From CALFMR01 sp035550595 (GTDB lineage: Bacteria; Acidobacteriota; Vicinamibacteria; Vicinamibacterales; SCN-69-37): a stretch of DNA of 42,172 nt. The stretch covers positions 1-42,172 of the forward strand of contig DASZOV010000129.1 in NCBI GenBank assembly GCA_035550595.1, read 5' to 3'. Positions 1 through 8,593 of this stretch are shown piece after piece; the first letter of the stretch is position 1, and each line of letters begins with the position of its first letter. The notes under the pieces were generated by a model. That model ran no database searches. It was not told the DNA's origin and saw only the letters and a list, made by a program, of their open reading frames with translations. The position numbers and the translations under genes were made by a program.

Positions 1-2
1 TG

Positions 3-656
3 ACCGTCGCCGCGCGCAACGGCGGAGGCGATCCGGACAGCAATCCGCGCCTGCGCACCGTCATCGCCGACGCCAAACAGGTCAACATGCCCGCCGACAA
101 CATCAAGCGGGCCATCCGCCGCGGCACGGGCGAAGAAGAAGGCGTGACCTACGACGAGGTGACCTACGAGGGCTACGGCCCCGGCGGCGCCGCGGTCATC
201 GTCGAGACGCTCACCGACAACCGCAACCGCACGGTCAGCGAGATCCGCCACGCGTTCTCGAAGTACGGCGGCAACCTCGGCGAAGCGAACAGCGTCGCGT
301 GGATGTTCGACAAGAAGGGCGTCATCGCCGTCGCCAAGGACAAGGTCGCCGAGGACACGCTGATGAACGCCGTCCTCGACGCCGGCGCCGACGACATGCG
401 CGACGACGGCGACAACTGGGAAGTGGTCTCCGCGCCCGACGCGCACCAAGCCGTGCTCGAAGCCGTCAAGGCGCTCGGCGTCGAACCCGAGTCGGCGAGC
501 ATCGCCATGGTGCCGCAGAACTACATCAAGCTCGAAGGCCGCGCCGCGCAGCAGATGCTCAAGCTGATGGACGTGCTCGAGGATCACGACGACACGAAGA
601 ACGTCTGGTCGAACTTCGACATCGAGGAAAAGGAAATCGAGGCCTCCTTGGCGTGA
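3..656 (+). CDS. yebC: YebC/PmpR (TACO1) family protein, 5' partial
   Basis: The reading frame is open from the first bases of the window, so the start codon lies upstream and about 30 N-terminal residues are missing. The visible part has the family landmarks: a GGGDPDSNPRLR stretch, then NMPADNIKRAIRRG, then the EGYGPGG segment, and an acidic C-terminus. Family members are ribosome-associated factors that relieve stalling at proline runs; several were first described as DNA-binding regulators, so the older 'transcriptional regulator' name is doubtful. The stop overlaps the GTG of ruvC, and yebC-ruvC linkage is common in bacteria. Identity is firm; the present role is from family knowledge. 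Confidence 0.95.
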   Translation, partial: TVAARNGGGDPDSNPRLRTVIADAKQVNMPADNIKRAIRRGTGEEEGVTYDEVTYEGYGPGGAAVIVETLTDNRNRTVSEIRHAFSKYGGNLGEANSVAWMFDKKGVIAVAKDKVAEDTLMNAVLDAGADDMRDDGDNWEVVSAPDAHQAVLEAVKALGVEPESASIAMVPQNYIKLEGRAAQQMLKLMDVLEDHDDTKNVWSNFDIEEKEIEASLA

Positions 657-1222
657 GGATCTTCGGGATCGATCCCGGCTCGGTCCGCACCGGTTACGGC
701 TGTGTCGAGACCGACGGGACGCGGCACCGCCTGGTCGCGTGCGGCGTCGTCTCCGGACAGTCCCGCGCCAGCTTTCCCGATCGGCTTCGCACCATCCACG
801 ATGGCCTCCTCGACGAGCTGCGCGCTGCCGCGCCCGACTGTGTCGCGCTCGAAAATCTCTTTCACGCCCGTCACGCGCGCAGCGCGCTCCTGCTCGGCCA
901 CGCGCGCGGCGTTGCCATGCTCGCGGTGATGGAAGCCGGCCTGCCGCTCGTCGAGTACACGCCAGCCGAAGTGAAGCTGGCCGTCACCGGCTACGGTCGC
1001 GCCGAGAAGACGCAGATGCAGCAGATGGTCACGCTCTTGCTCGGCCTCGAGCGCGCGCCCTCGCCGCACGACGCCGCCGACGCGCTCGCGCTCGCCATCT
1101 GTCACGCGCATCGCGCCGTCCCATCCTCCACGGCGATTCCTTCGTCGACGCGCACGCCTCGTCACCTCCGCAGTTGGCGCCACGCGCAGATTGCCGGCCT
1201 CGGCCGGCGCCGCACGCCGTGA
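653..1222 (+). CDS. ruvC: Holliday junction resolvase RuvC
   Basis: This 189-residue protein starts at a GTG that overlaps the yebC stop (GTGA). It begins MRIFGIDPGS, giving the first catalytic aspartate D7. E67 sits in ALENLF, and the C-terminal HDAADALA motif holds the last two acidic metal ligands, so all four catalytic positions look intact. RuvC cuts Holliday junctions held by RuvAB during recombinational repair. Length is normal for the family (about 160-190). The gene overlaps ruvA by 4 bases, so ruvC-ruvA-ruvB is translationally coupled. The chosen start is the only one that restores the conserved N-terminus. Confidence 0.96.
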   Translation: MRIFGIDPGSVRTGYGCVETDGTRHRLVACGVVSGQSRASFPDRLRTIHDGLLDELRAAAPDCVALENLFHARHARSALLLGHARGVAMLAVMEAGLPLVEYTPAEVKLAVTGYGRAEKTQMQQMVTLLLGLERAPSPHDAADALALAICHAHRAVPSSTAIPSSTRTPRHLRSWRHAQIAGLGRRRTP

Positions 1223-1833
1223 TCGCGCACCTCTCCGGCACGCTGCTCGAAAAACAGGTCCAGCGGCTCGTCGTCGACGTCTCGGGCGTCGGCTACGACG
1301 TGCTCGTGCCGCTGTCGACGTTCTACACCGTCGGCGAGCCGGGCGCCGCCGTCGCGCTCCGCATCCACACGCACGTGCGCGAAGACGCGATCCAGCTCTT
1401 CGGCTTCAGCACGGCGCTCGAGCTCTTGCTCTTCGAGAAGCTGATTGCGACGAGCGGCGTCGGCCCGAAGCTCGCGCTCGCCGTCCTCTCCGGCATCGAG
1501 ACGACCGATCTCGTGCGCGCCGTGCGCCAGAACGACGTCGCGCGTCTCACGCGCATTCCCGGCATCGGTCGCAAGACCGCCGAGCGACTGGTCGTCGAGC
1601 TGAAGGATCGCCTGCCGACCGACGCGGCCGCGCCGGCTGGCGCGGCGCTGCCGCCGACCGTGTCCTCCACGCGCGACGACGTGGTGTCCGCGCTCGTCAA
1701 TCTCGGTTATCAACGAGGACAGGTCGATCGCGCGGTCGACGCCGCCGTCCGCGCGGCCGGCGAGGACGCCGACTTCGAGCGCATCCTCCGTGAAGCGCTG
1801 CGGTCGATGACGAAGGGAGCGGCCAAGGCATGA
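1219..1833 (+). CDS. ruvA: Holliday junction DNA helicase subunit RuvA
   Basis: The 204-residue product starts with MIAHLSGTL from a GTG overlapping the ruvC stop. It has the OB-fold N-terminal domain with the GVGYDV segment, two helix-hairpin-helix motifs (SGVGPKLAL and IPGIGRKTAERL), a variable proline/alanine linker, and a C-terminal domain III (DDVVSALVNLGY) that binds RuvB. RuvA tetramers bind the four-way junction and load the RuvB motor. Length and domain order are normal. It overlaps ruvB by 4 bases (ATGA). Confidence 0.96.
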   Translation: MIAHLSGTLLEKQVQRLVVDVSGVGYDVLVPLSTFYTVGEPGAAVALRIHTHVREDAIQLFGFSTALELLLFEKLIATSGVGPKLALAVLSGIETTDLVRAVRQNDVARLTRIPGIGRKTAERLVVELKDRLPTDAAAPAGAALPPTVSSTRDDVVSALVNLGYQRGQVDRAVDAAVRAAGEDADFERILREALRSMTKGAAKA

Positions 1834-2852
1834 CCGAGGATCCGCGCCTCGTCAACGCGTCGCGCGGCGACGACGACGCGCAGTACGAGAGCAATTTGCG
1901 GCCGCGCACGCTCGACGACTACATCGGGCAGTCGCGCGTTCGCGCCAATCTCCAGGTGTCGATCGCGGCCGCGCGCGGCCGCGGCGACGCGCTCGATCAC
2001 GTCCTGCTCTACGGCCCTCCCGGCCTCGGCAAGACGACGCTCGCGTACGTGATCGGAAATGAGCTGGGCGTGCCCGTGCGATCGACGTCCGGTCCCGTGC
2101 TCGAGAAGCCGGGCGATCTCGCCGCGATCCTCACGAACCTCCAGGCGCGCGAAGTCCTCTTCATCGACGAAGTCCATCGCATGTCGCCGGCGATCGAGGA
2201 AATCCTCTATCCCGCGATGGAGGACTTCGAGCTCGACATCATCATCGGCCAGGGCCCGGGCGCGCGGTCCGTCAAGGTGCCGCTCCAGCCCTTCACGCTC
2301 GTCGGCGCGACCACGAGGGCGGGGTTGTTGACGTCGCCGCTGCGCGCGCGCTTCGGGATCGTGCACCGGCTCGACTTCTACGAGCTCGACGACCTCGTCA
2401 CGATCGTGTCGCGGTCGGCGCGGATTCTCGGCGTCGAGACCGAGGAAGATGCCGCGCGCGAAATTGCGCGTCGGTCGCGCGGCACTCCGCGTATCGCCAA
2501 TCGGCTCCTGCGGCGCGTGCGCGACTTCGCCGAGGTGAAGGCCGACGGCCGCATCACGGCCGAGGTCTGCCGCGCTGCACTCGATCTCCTCGAGGTCGAC
2601 GCGCACGGCTTCGACGAGGCTGACCGTCGCCTGCTGCACACGATCATCGACAAGTTCGCGGGCGGCCCGGTCGGCTTGAACAGCCTCGCCGCAGCGATTG
2701 GCGAGGAGCGGGACGCGATTGAAGACATCTACGAGCCGTATCTCATCCAGATCGGCTTCCTCGATCGCACGCCGCGCGGCCGCGTCGCCACGGCCCGCGC
2801 GTACGACTACTTCGGGCTGATGGCGCCGGGAAAGGACGATCGCTTGTGGTGA
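1830..2852 (+). CDS. ruvB: Holliday junction branch-migration ATPase RuvB
   Basis: A 340-residue AAA+ ATPase. Walker A GPPGLGKTT is at residues 62-70, Walker B LFIDEVHR has D113/E114, and the sensor region reads VGATTRAGLL. The C-terminal winged helix ends with TPRGRVAT and an aromatic YDYFGL tail. RuvB is the hexameric motor that drives branch migration on RuvA-bound junctions. The start overlaps the ruvA stop and the end overlaps the fabH start, so four genes run as one coupled unit. Nothing is unusual in length or motifs. Confidence 0.97.
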   Translation: MTEDPRLVNASRGDDDAQYESNLRPRTLDDYIGQSRVRANLQVSIAAARGRGDALDHVLLYGPPGLGKTTLAYVIGNELGVPVRSTSGPVLEKPGDLAAILTNLQAREVLFIDEVHRMSPAIEEILYPAMEDFELDIIIGQGPGARSVKVPLQPFTLVGATTRAGLLTSPLRARFGIVHRLDFYELDDLVTIVSRSARILGVETEEDAAREIARRSRGTPRIANRLLRRVRDFAEVKADGRITAEVCRAALDLLEVDAHGFDEADRRLLHTIIDKFAGGPVGLNSLAAAIGEERDAIEDIYEPYLIQIGFLDRTPRGRVATARAYDYFGLMAPGKDDRLW

Positions 2853-3847
2853 ACGCGCTGCGACGGGTGAAGATTGCGGGGCTTGGCATGTTCGTGCCGC
2901 CTCACGTGTTGACCAACGCGGACTTCGAGAAGATGGTCGACACGTCGAACGAGTGGATCGTGCAGCGGACGGGCATCCGCGAGCGGCACGTCGTCGATCC
3001 GGGCGTCGCCACGTCGGACATCGCCGAGCCGGCCGCGCGCGCCGCGCTCGCTGACGCCGGCCTCACCCCCGCCGATATCGGCTTCATCGTCGTCGGCACG
3101 ACCACGCCCGATACGATTTTCCCGAGCACCGCGTGCGTGCTGCAGGCCAAGATCGGCGCGGCTCACGCGTGGGGCTTCGACCTCGGCGCCGCCTGTTCCG
3201 GCTTCACCTACGCGCTCAGCACCGGCTGGGCCATGGTCGCCAACGGCGCCGTCGAGCACGCGCTCGTCGTCGGCGCGGACGTGATGTCGAGCATCATCGA
3301 CTACACCGATCGCGCGACGTGCATCCTGTTCGGCGACGGCGCGGGCGCGGTCGTGTTGTCGCCGGCGACCGAGGACGAGCCGTCGATCATCGACTTCGTC
3401 CACGAGATCGACGGCAACGGCGGCGAGGCCCTCTGCATGCCGGCCGGCGGCAGCCGGCATCCGGCCACGCACGAGACCGTCGACCAGCGGTTGCACTACG
3501 TCAAGCAGGACGGACAGGCTGTCTTCAAGTTCGCGGTGCGCAAGAACGAAGAGATTGCGATGCGCCTGCTCGAGCGCAACGGCCTCACCGCGGCGGACAT
3601 CGACCTGTACGTCTCGCACCAGGCCAACCGCCGCATCATCGAAGCGGCAGCCCAGCGCCTCGGCCTTCCGCCGGAAAAGTACATCGTCAATCTCGAGAAG
3701 TACGGCAACACCACGGGCGGCACGATCCCGCTCGCGTTGTCCGACGCCCGCGCCCAGGGCCGCCTGAAGAAGGGCGATCTCGTCCTGCTCGCGTCAGTCG
3801 GCGCGGGATTCACGGCTGGAGGGGTGTTGGTGAGGTGGGGACTGTGA
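2846..3847 (+). CDS. fabH: 3-oxoacyl-ACP synthase III (FabH, KAS III)
   Basis: The 333-residue protein carries the KAS III triad: C117 in LGAACSGFTY, H258 in SHQANRR, and N288 in YGNTTGGT. The C-terminus GAGFTAGGVLVRW is typical. It condenses acetyl-CoA (or a branched acyl-CoA) with malonyl-ACP to start fatty-acid synthesis; substrate preference cannot be read from sequence. Two tandem GTG codons (2846 and 2849) overlap the ruvB stop, and either could be the start. Its position after ruvB makes it the last gene of the coupled + strand unit; a long inverted repeat follows at 3852-3994. Confidence 0.94.
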   Translation: MVNALRRVKIAGLGMFVPPHVLTNADFEKMVDTSNEWIVQRTGIRERHVVDPGVATSDIAEPAARAALADAGLTPADIGFIVVGTTTPDTIFPSTACVLQAKIGAAHAWGFDLGAACSGFTYALSTGWAMVANGAVEHALVVGADVMSSIIDYTDRATCILFGDGAGAVVLSPATEDEPSIIDFVHEIDGNGGEALCMPAGGSRHPATHETVDQRLHYVKQDGQAVFKFAVRKNEEIAMRLLERNGLTAADIDLYVSHQANRRIIEAAAQRLGLPPEKYIVNLEKYGNTTGGTIPLALSDARAQGRLKKGDLVLLASVGAGFTAGGVLVRWGL

Positions 3848-3851
3848 GGGC

Positions 3852-3994
3852 AACTTCGAACTTTGAACTTTGAACTTCGAAATGGGTTCTTGCGCGGACG
3901 TCGGCGGTGTGGCATTTCGACACGTAGAAAAAGTCGCGCCGAAGGCGCCCCATTCGTTCGAAGTTCGAAGTTCGCAGTTCGAAGTTTTGAAACG
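3852..3994. repeat. Inverted pair of TTCGAA-rich intergenic elements (copy A)
   Basis: Two arms made of repeated AACTTCGAA-type units, 3852-3881 on the + strand and 3961-3994 in reverse orientation, flank about 80 bases. The right arm adjoins a GCGCC-GAA-GGCGC hairpin at 3936-3948. The reverse complement of 3936-3994 matches 30968-31026 at 56 of 59 positions. As RNA the two arms can pair into a long hairpin. The block lies between the converging fabH and cytochrome operons, so it may end transcription in both directions (inference). Confidence 0.7.
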
Positions 3995-4005
3995 TGCTCC
4001 AACTT

Positions 4006-4236
4006 CTAACTTGACGCGCGCTTTTCACTTCCCCCGTCCGCGTCCTCGCCCGGCGGCGTGACGAGCGCGACGAGCACGAGCACCATCCCCGCGCCGATGA
4101 GCGGACAGGCGATCGCGATGAAGGCGACGAACGCGAGCGGGTGCAGGCGCGAGAGCGTGGCCAGTTGAACGAGGAGTCCGGCCGCGATGAGCAGGCCGGC
4201 CCAGCGGAGACGTCGTTCGCGCGTGGTGAGGCTCAT
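4006..4236 (-). CDS. Small two-helix membrane protein of the cytochrome operon
   Basis: A 76-residue ORF whose ATG overlaps the stop of the tetraheme gene (ATGA), so it is probably real and translationally coupled. It has a basic start (TTRERRLRW) and two hydrophobic segments, about residues 13-30 and 32-60, then an acidic and serine-rich tail. No heme motif or enzyme motif is present and I do not recognise a family. As the last gene of the multiheme operon it may help anchor or assemble the tetraheme protein in the inner membrane; that is only context-based. Confidence 0.6.
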   Translation of the reverse strand: MSLTTRERRLRWAGLLIAAGLLVQLATLSRLHPLAFVAFIAIACPLIGAGMVLVLVALVTPPGEDADGGSEKRASS

Positions 4237-4871
4237 GGCCGTGGCGTCGGCTTCCAGAACGTGTTGTCGCCGAGGTCGGCCACGTCGTGGATGAACTCGT
4301 GGCAGTTGCTCGACGTGCACGAGAGACGGTTCGACGCGATGTCGGCAGGCATCGTCGGCGTGCGATGGTGCGCCTTGGCCTCCTCGAACGTCCGCATCCC
4401 GTCGTGACAGTGCAGGCACTCGCGGTTGTTGTACGGCGTGTACAGCCGGACGTCGGCCGCGTTCGGCACGGTGCCGAGATACTGGACGTAGAGATGACGC
4501 AGGCCGCGCAGCTTCGCCTGGTAGTCGCCGAACATGGTGTAGGTCGTGTGACACGTGAAGCACGCCTGGTCGGCCGGCACGAGATGGTTCTGGAAGTGGA
4601 CGGCCGGCACGAAGCTCGGGTCGTCGATGTACAGACTGCGACCGTACGGCTCCATCACGTGGCACGACAGGCAGAAGGTGGTCGTCTTGGCCTGCTCCAT
4701 GTGCTGCGTGAAGCCCTGATCGGCCGCGAGCGCCGGCAGGAGGACGAGCGCGACGACCGCCAGGATCGTGCCGCCCGTCGTCCGCGTCAGATCCGCGCGG
4801 AGCGCGACGACGAGCGCCAGCACGATCGTGGCGCCGACGAACACCAGCGAGAGCAGCGCGACGTGCGACAT
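4233..4871 (-). CDS. Membrane-anchored tetraheme cytochrome c
   Basis: The 212-residue product starts at MSHVALLS with two N-terminal membrane helices (about residues 2-23 and 32-50) and no cleavable signal. Three canonical heme sites follow: CLSCH, CFTCH and CLHCH. A fourth is CTSSNCH, a CX4CH spacing rather than CXXCH. Extra histidines (HFQNH, AHHRT, HEF) could be distal ligands. The layout resembles inner-membrane quinol-oxidising multiheme proteins (NapC/NirT/CymA-type role), which would feed electrons to the monoheme and decaheme cytochromes encoded upstream. That role is inferred from neighbours; it is not a clear NapC family member. The longer in-frame extension upstream of 4871 overlaps the preceding gene and looks non-coding. 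Confidence 0.82.
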   Translation of the reverse strand: MSHVALLSLVFVGATIVLALVVALRADLTRTTGGTILAVVALVLLPALAADQGFTQHMEQAKTTTFCLSCHVMEPYGRSLYIDDPSFVPAVHFQNHLVPADQACFTCHTTYTMFGDYQAKLRGLRHLYVQYLGTVPNAADVRLYTPYNNRECLHCHDGMRTFEEAKAHHRTPTMPADIASNRLSCTSSNCHEFIHDVADLGDNTFWKPTPRP

Positions 4872-4884
4872 CGGTGGCCGGCGC

Positions 4885-5265
4885 CTACTTCGCCAGGCCG
4901 CGATAGTACTCGACGAGCGCTTTGATCTCGGCCGGCGTGAAGTCCGCGCCGTAGGCGTCCATGTTCGGCGCCTTCCCGTCGGTGACAATCTTGATCATCG
5001 CCGCTTCATCGACCGTCTTGATCGTCTCGCGGACGTCCTTCACCTTCAGCTTGCGCCCCTTCGCCGTCTTGCCGGCCCCGTCGGCGCCGTGACAGACGGC
5101 GCACTTGTCGAGATACGTGTCCTCGGCGCCCGGCGCGGCGGCCGTCACGCGCGCGGCGAGCCGCGGCACGCCGCCGGCACCGATCGCCCCACGGCCGGCG
5201 ACCGGCACCACGCCCAGTAGTCCAGCCGTGATCGCCAACGACGTGATGTGCATGAGTCCCTTCAC
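4885..5265 (-). CDS. Monoheme class I cytochrome c
   Basis: A 126-residue secreted protein: a signal-like hydrophobic N-terminus (MKGLMHITSLAITAGLLG), one CAVCH heme site with the usual downstream GADGAGK, and a likely axial methionine in PNMDAYG. The C-terminal FTPAEIKALVEYYRGL helix is typical of small class I cytochromes. It probably shuttles electrons across the periplasm between the tetraheme protein (13 bases downstream) and the decaheme/barrel conduit encoded just upstream. The partner assignment is by operon context. Confidence 0.88.
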   Translation of the reverse strand: MKGLMHITSLAITAGLLGVVPVAGRGAIGAGGVPRLAARVTAAAPGAEDTYLDKCAVCHGADGAGKTAKGRKLKVKDVRETIKTVDEAAMIKIVTDGKAPNMDAYGADFTPAEIKALVEYYRGLAK

Positions 5266-5298
5266 GAGTCCCTCCCCTGTTGCGCGGCCCGTCGGCCG

Positions 5299-7311
5299 TC
5301 AGAACGCGCGCGTCCAGCGCACCATGAGCATGCGGGCGCCGAAGTTGTTCGCCGTCACGAGCTCCTCGATGTAATACGTCCGCTCGAGATCGATCGACAG
5401 CCGGCCGAGCCGCGGAAAGGCGTAGGAGACCGTCCCGGTCAGATACGGGAACGTCAGCGGGCCGTACTCTGGCGCTTCGCCCGTGATCGTGCCCGTGCCC
5501 GTGCCCGTCGTTCGGACGTAGGTGCCCGCCGCGTCCAGGCTCAGACGGCTGGTCGGCTTGAACGTGAAGCCGGCTTGCCAGACCGTGTCGATCGCGCGAT
5601 CGTCGATCGTGACGTCGAGCGGCGGCGTGCCTCGAAGGAACGCGGCCGACCCGATCACGTGCGCGTTGTCGTAGCTCCACCCGCCCGAGAGCGCGAGCCG
5701 CTCGTTCAGCGTGTAGGTGCCCATGACCGCGTCGCTCCGAACCGTGCTCCGGTAGTCCGTGGCGTCCAGCGTGGCGTTTCGAACCGTGAGCGTCTCGACG
5801 ATCGCGAGCTGATCGGTCGGCTGCAGGTGAACCGTGACGCGCGAGCCGACGTCCGTCTCCGGCGTGATGCGCGTATAGGAGACGTCGCGGCTGATCGCGT
5901 CGACGTCGGCGCGCACGCTGATGATCGAGGACGGTTTGTAGGAGAGGCTCGCCGTCGGCCACACGGTGTGCCCGTGCGTGCTGGTCGTCGGATCGGGAAC
6001 GCCATCGGTGAGCGTCCGGACGTCGTTCCCGACGAGCGTGACGCCCGCCCGTACGAGCCAGGCGTCCGACGGCATGATCTCCACATCGGCGTCGATCTGA
6101 TGTCGGCTCTCGCGCCACCGGTTCGTCGTCTCGCCCTGGCTCGCCACCGAGCCAGCGAGGCTGTCGAAATCGGCCTTCGAGTCGATGCCGACGTGCGTGT
6201 AGCGATAGTCGACGAGCAGGCTCACCCGGTCGGTCGCTTCGTAGGTCAGGCCCTGGTCGATCACGTGTACCGGCTCGGTGACGGTCGCCCGCGTGTCGAG
6301 CGAGAGCGTGTACGGCGCCACGCTCGATCCCGAGCGCGCCGTGCCGTCATAGGCCGCGTCGAGCGCCGCCGGGCCGCTCGAACGAAAAAACGTGTAGCCG
6401 CCGCGCCAGGTCAGCCGCGGGGCGAGCGTGCCGTCATAGGCCAGCGTGCTCATTGGCGTCCTCAGCCGGCGAGAGTCCTGATAGGCACCGCGCTGCAGCA
6501 CTTCCTGCGCCGTGATCGGGTCGTCGACGTTGAGGCTCGTCTCGGGCGCGTCGAGCGCATCGGCGGTGACCGCGTCGGTGAAGGTCTGATAGCCGGCGTG
6601 ATAGTGCAGCGCCCAGCTCGCGCGCGTGTAGTCGAAGCCCGCGGTATAGCGGTTGGTGTCTTCGTCGAGCGGGGCCGCCATCAGGTAGGGATTGGCGCGC
6701 GTGAAGGATCCCCATGCGTCGGGCGCGCCGAAGTAGTCGAGCGATCGGGTGGTGACCGTCATCCCGCTCCGGCTCGTGCGGCCGAAATCGAAGCCGGCAC
6801 GCAGATGATCGGTCACGTGCAGGAGAAGGTCGGCCGTGCCGAACGTGTGGACGGTGTCCCAGCGATGACTGGCCGTCAAACCGTTGAACCCGTCGGGCAG
6901 CGCCGCGGCGCTCTGGTCCCAGACATAGGCGCTACGCCGCCAGTCCGCCCTGAAGTCGTAGCGCCCCTGCTTGCGCGCCGTGAGCTGGATCGCCGAGTCC
7001 GGATCGCCGCCGAGCCCGCTGGCCGAGACGGCGAACGTGTCGGCAAAGGAAGACGCGCCCGGACGCGCCTGCGCGAAGAGATTGAAGTCGACCAGCCGGA
7101 GGCCATCGCTCAGGTTGAACAACTCGCGGTACTTCTCGGTCCGCCCGCTGACGTCGGTCACCCGGTAGCCGACGCTGGCCGATCCCTGGACGTCGAAGTG
7201 GTCGGCCGTTCCCGGCGTCGGGCGCCCGGCGGCCTGCTGGGCAGCCGCGCGCCCAGAGAGCGGCAAGAGGACCAGCAGGGGCAACGCGAGACGTCGGACG
7301 ACGGGGTGCAC
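5299..7311 (-). CDS. MtrB/PioB-like outer-membrane beta-barrel
   Basis: About 670 residues: a signal peptide (hydrophobic LALPLLVLLPL then AAAQQ), followed by alternating amphipathic strands throughout, with many Tyr/Trp/Arg-rich strands and a C-terminal strand ending in an aromatic residue (MVRWTRAF). This is the pattern of decaheme-associated barrels of the MtrB/PioB family, which wrap a decaheme cytochrome and insulate it through the outer membrane. The gene directly follows a decaheme cytochrome, as in mtrAB, pioAB and dmsEF. I prefer the GTG at 7311, which has a GAGGA ribosome site 5 bases upstream; GTG 7323 is the alternative. The CXXC near the N-terminus of Shewanella MtrB is not seen. 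Family call is good, detailed role inferred. Confidence 0.85.
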   Translation of the reverse strand: MHPVVRRLALPLLVLLPLSGRAAAQQAAGRPTPGTADHFDVQGSASVGYRVTDVSGRTEKYRELFNLSDGLRLVDFNLFAQARPGASSFADTFAVSASGLGGDPDSAIQLTARKQGRYDFRADWRRSAYVWDQSAAALPDGFNGLTASHRWDTVHTFGTADLLLHVTDHLRAGFDFGRTSRSGMTVTTRSLDYFGAPDAWGSFTRANPYLMAAPLDEDTNRYTAGFDYTRASWALHYHAGYQTFTDAVTADALDAPETSLNVDDPITAQEVLQRGAYQDSRRLRTPMSTLAYDGTLAPRLTWRGGYTFFRSSGPAALDAAYDGTARSGSSVAPYTLSLDTRATVTEPVHVIDQGLTYEATDRVSLLVDYRYTHVGIDSKADFDSLAGSVASQGETTNRWRESRHQIDADVEIMPSDAWLVRAGVTLVGNDVRTLTDGVPDPTTSTHGHTVWPTASLSYKPSSIISVRADVDAISRDVSYTRITPETDVGSRVTVHLQPTDQLAIVETLTVRNATLDATDYRSTVRSDAVMGTYTLNERLALSGGWSYDNAHVIGSAAFLRGTPPLDVTIDDRAIDTVWQAGFTFKPTSRLSLDAAGTYVRTTGTGTGTITGEAPEYGPLTFPYLTGTVSYAFPRLGRLSIDLERTYYIEELVTANNFGARMLMVRWTRAF

Positions 7312-7325
7312 GGTCGTCCTCACTC

Positions 7326-8396
7326 TCACTGCAGGAAGTCCGCGTTGAAGTTGGAGCCGTGGATCGCCACGTGGCAGCGCGTGCACTCGCCGCGCGCCTG
7401 GAAGCCGAGCCGGCTGTGCGGCGTGTTGGCAGCGAACGGCGTCACGTGACACTCGAGACAGAGAAAGCGTCCCTCGCGCCGCGTGAGCAGCATCCGGTTC
7501 ACGCTGCCGTGCGGCGTGTGGCAGGCGATGCAGCCCTCGACCTGCACCGACGCGTGTTCGAAGACGAACGGCCCGCGCTTGTCGGCGTGACACGTCAGGC
7601 ACGCGTCGAAGCGGACGCCGCGCAAGGCCGCCGGATTCATCGTGCCATGCGGCTCGTGGCAGTCGGTGCACGTCATGAGCCCTTCAGGCACCCGATGATG
7701 CGTCGGCAGCGTGAAGGCCGCCTGCACGTCGGCATGACAACGGAAACAGAGTGCCGGTTGTGGCCGCGTGAGCAGGCTGCCCTGCAGCCACGCCGACTCG
7801 ACGCCAATCTCCGGCACGGCGAACAGACGCGCCTGCGCCGATCGCGCGCGGAGCGGCGCGGCGCCGGCCGCCGCGTCGGCCGCTTCGGTCAGGTGTGCCG
7901 AGTGGCAGTCCTGGCAAGCGACGCCGTGCATGAAGTGCTCGGAATGCGCAAAGTTCTGCTGGCTCTGGCCGCTCGTGTGGCACGTCAGGCAGCGGTCGGC
8001 GTTCTCGCGCGGTGTGCCATCGAAACGGAAGATGAGTCGCGCGGCCGCCGCCATCCGCTGGTCGTCGCCGTGCGCTCCTTCTTCCCCCTCCACATGAGCC
8101 TTGCCCGGGCCATGACAGACCTCACAGCCGGTAATCGCGCCCGCCGGTGCGCCCATCGTCTGCGCGTGCGGCGTCTTTTCGAACTCGGTGAACTCCGCCT
8201 TGTGACACGACCGGCAACGTTCCGATCCGACGTAGTCTTCCGCGCGGCCCGCCTCGGGCGCGCGCCAGGTGATCGACGACGAGGTCGTCGTCGCCGGCCG
8301 CCGCTGGGCGAGCACCGGCGTCGCGACGCACAGCAGGCCGACCGCCACCAAGAGGAGTCGTCGCATTCCCATGGCCGTCGGCGAAGCGGTGCGCAT
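7326..8396 (-). CDS. Decaheme c-type cytochrome (MtrA/DmsE family)
   Basis: About 356 residues with a signal peptide (RRLLLVAVGLLCVATPVLAQ) and exactly ten CXXCH motifs, in order CRSCH, CEVCH, CLTCH, CQDCH, CFRCH, CTDCH, CLTCH, CIACH, CLECH, CTRCH. This count and length match DmsE/MtrA decahemes, which carry electrons from the periplasm through an MtrB barrel to outside acceptors. Repeating CXDCHXPHG patterns near hemes 6 and 8 fit the family. Starts at 8396, 8372 or 8366 are possible; I chose 8396 for its weak AGGCGG site. The mtrB-like gene begins 14 bases after the stop. No MtrC/OmcA-like surface cytochrome is visible. Confidence 0.92.
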   Translation of the reverse strand: MRTASPTAMGMRRLLLVAVGLLCVATPVLAQRRPATTTSSSITWRAPEAGRAEDYVGSERCRSCHKAEFTEFEKTPHAQTMGAPAGAITGCEVCHGPGKAHVEGEEGAHGDDQRMAAAARLIFRFDGTPRENADRCLTCHTSGQSQQNFAHSEHFMHGVACQDCHSAHLTEAADAAAGAAPLRARSAQARLFAVPEIGVESAWLQGSLLTRPQPALCFRCHADVQAAFTLPTHHRVPEGLMTCTDCHEPHGTMNPAALRGVRFDACLTCHADKRGPFVFEHASVQVEGCIACHTPHGSVNRMLLTRREGRFLCLECHVTPFAANTPHSRLGFQARGECTRCHVAIHGSNFNADFLQ

Positions 8397-8593
8397 CAGC
8401 GCCGCCTGTGAAGCAAAGCCAATGCCGCGCGACGGAACACGCAACTCTCCGACCGAAAGCCCGCGATTTACGAGTCAGAAACGTGTACGCGCCAGGGCGC
8501 ACGCGCTGCCGCGGAAATTTCAGCGCCCGTGCCCGGAAGAATTTCGGGGACGAAGTTGACGACCGCCGCCCGCGCGGCGGCAGCGCGCGGATC

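Noticed and set aside
4006..4665. 219-codon minus-strand ORF over the tetraheme gene
   Set aside because: Only its last 76 codons, from the ATG overlapping the tetraheme stop, look like a protein; the rest is an out-of-frame shadow.
5248..7449. 733-codon + strand ORF opposite the MtrB-like gene
   Set aside because: It is Arg/Val-rich antisense of a high-GC gene with no family features; the minus-strand barrel gene is clearly the real one.
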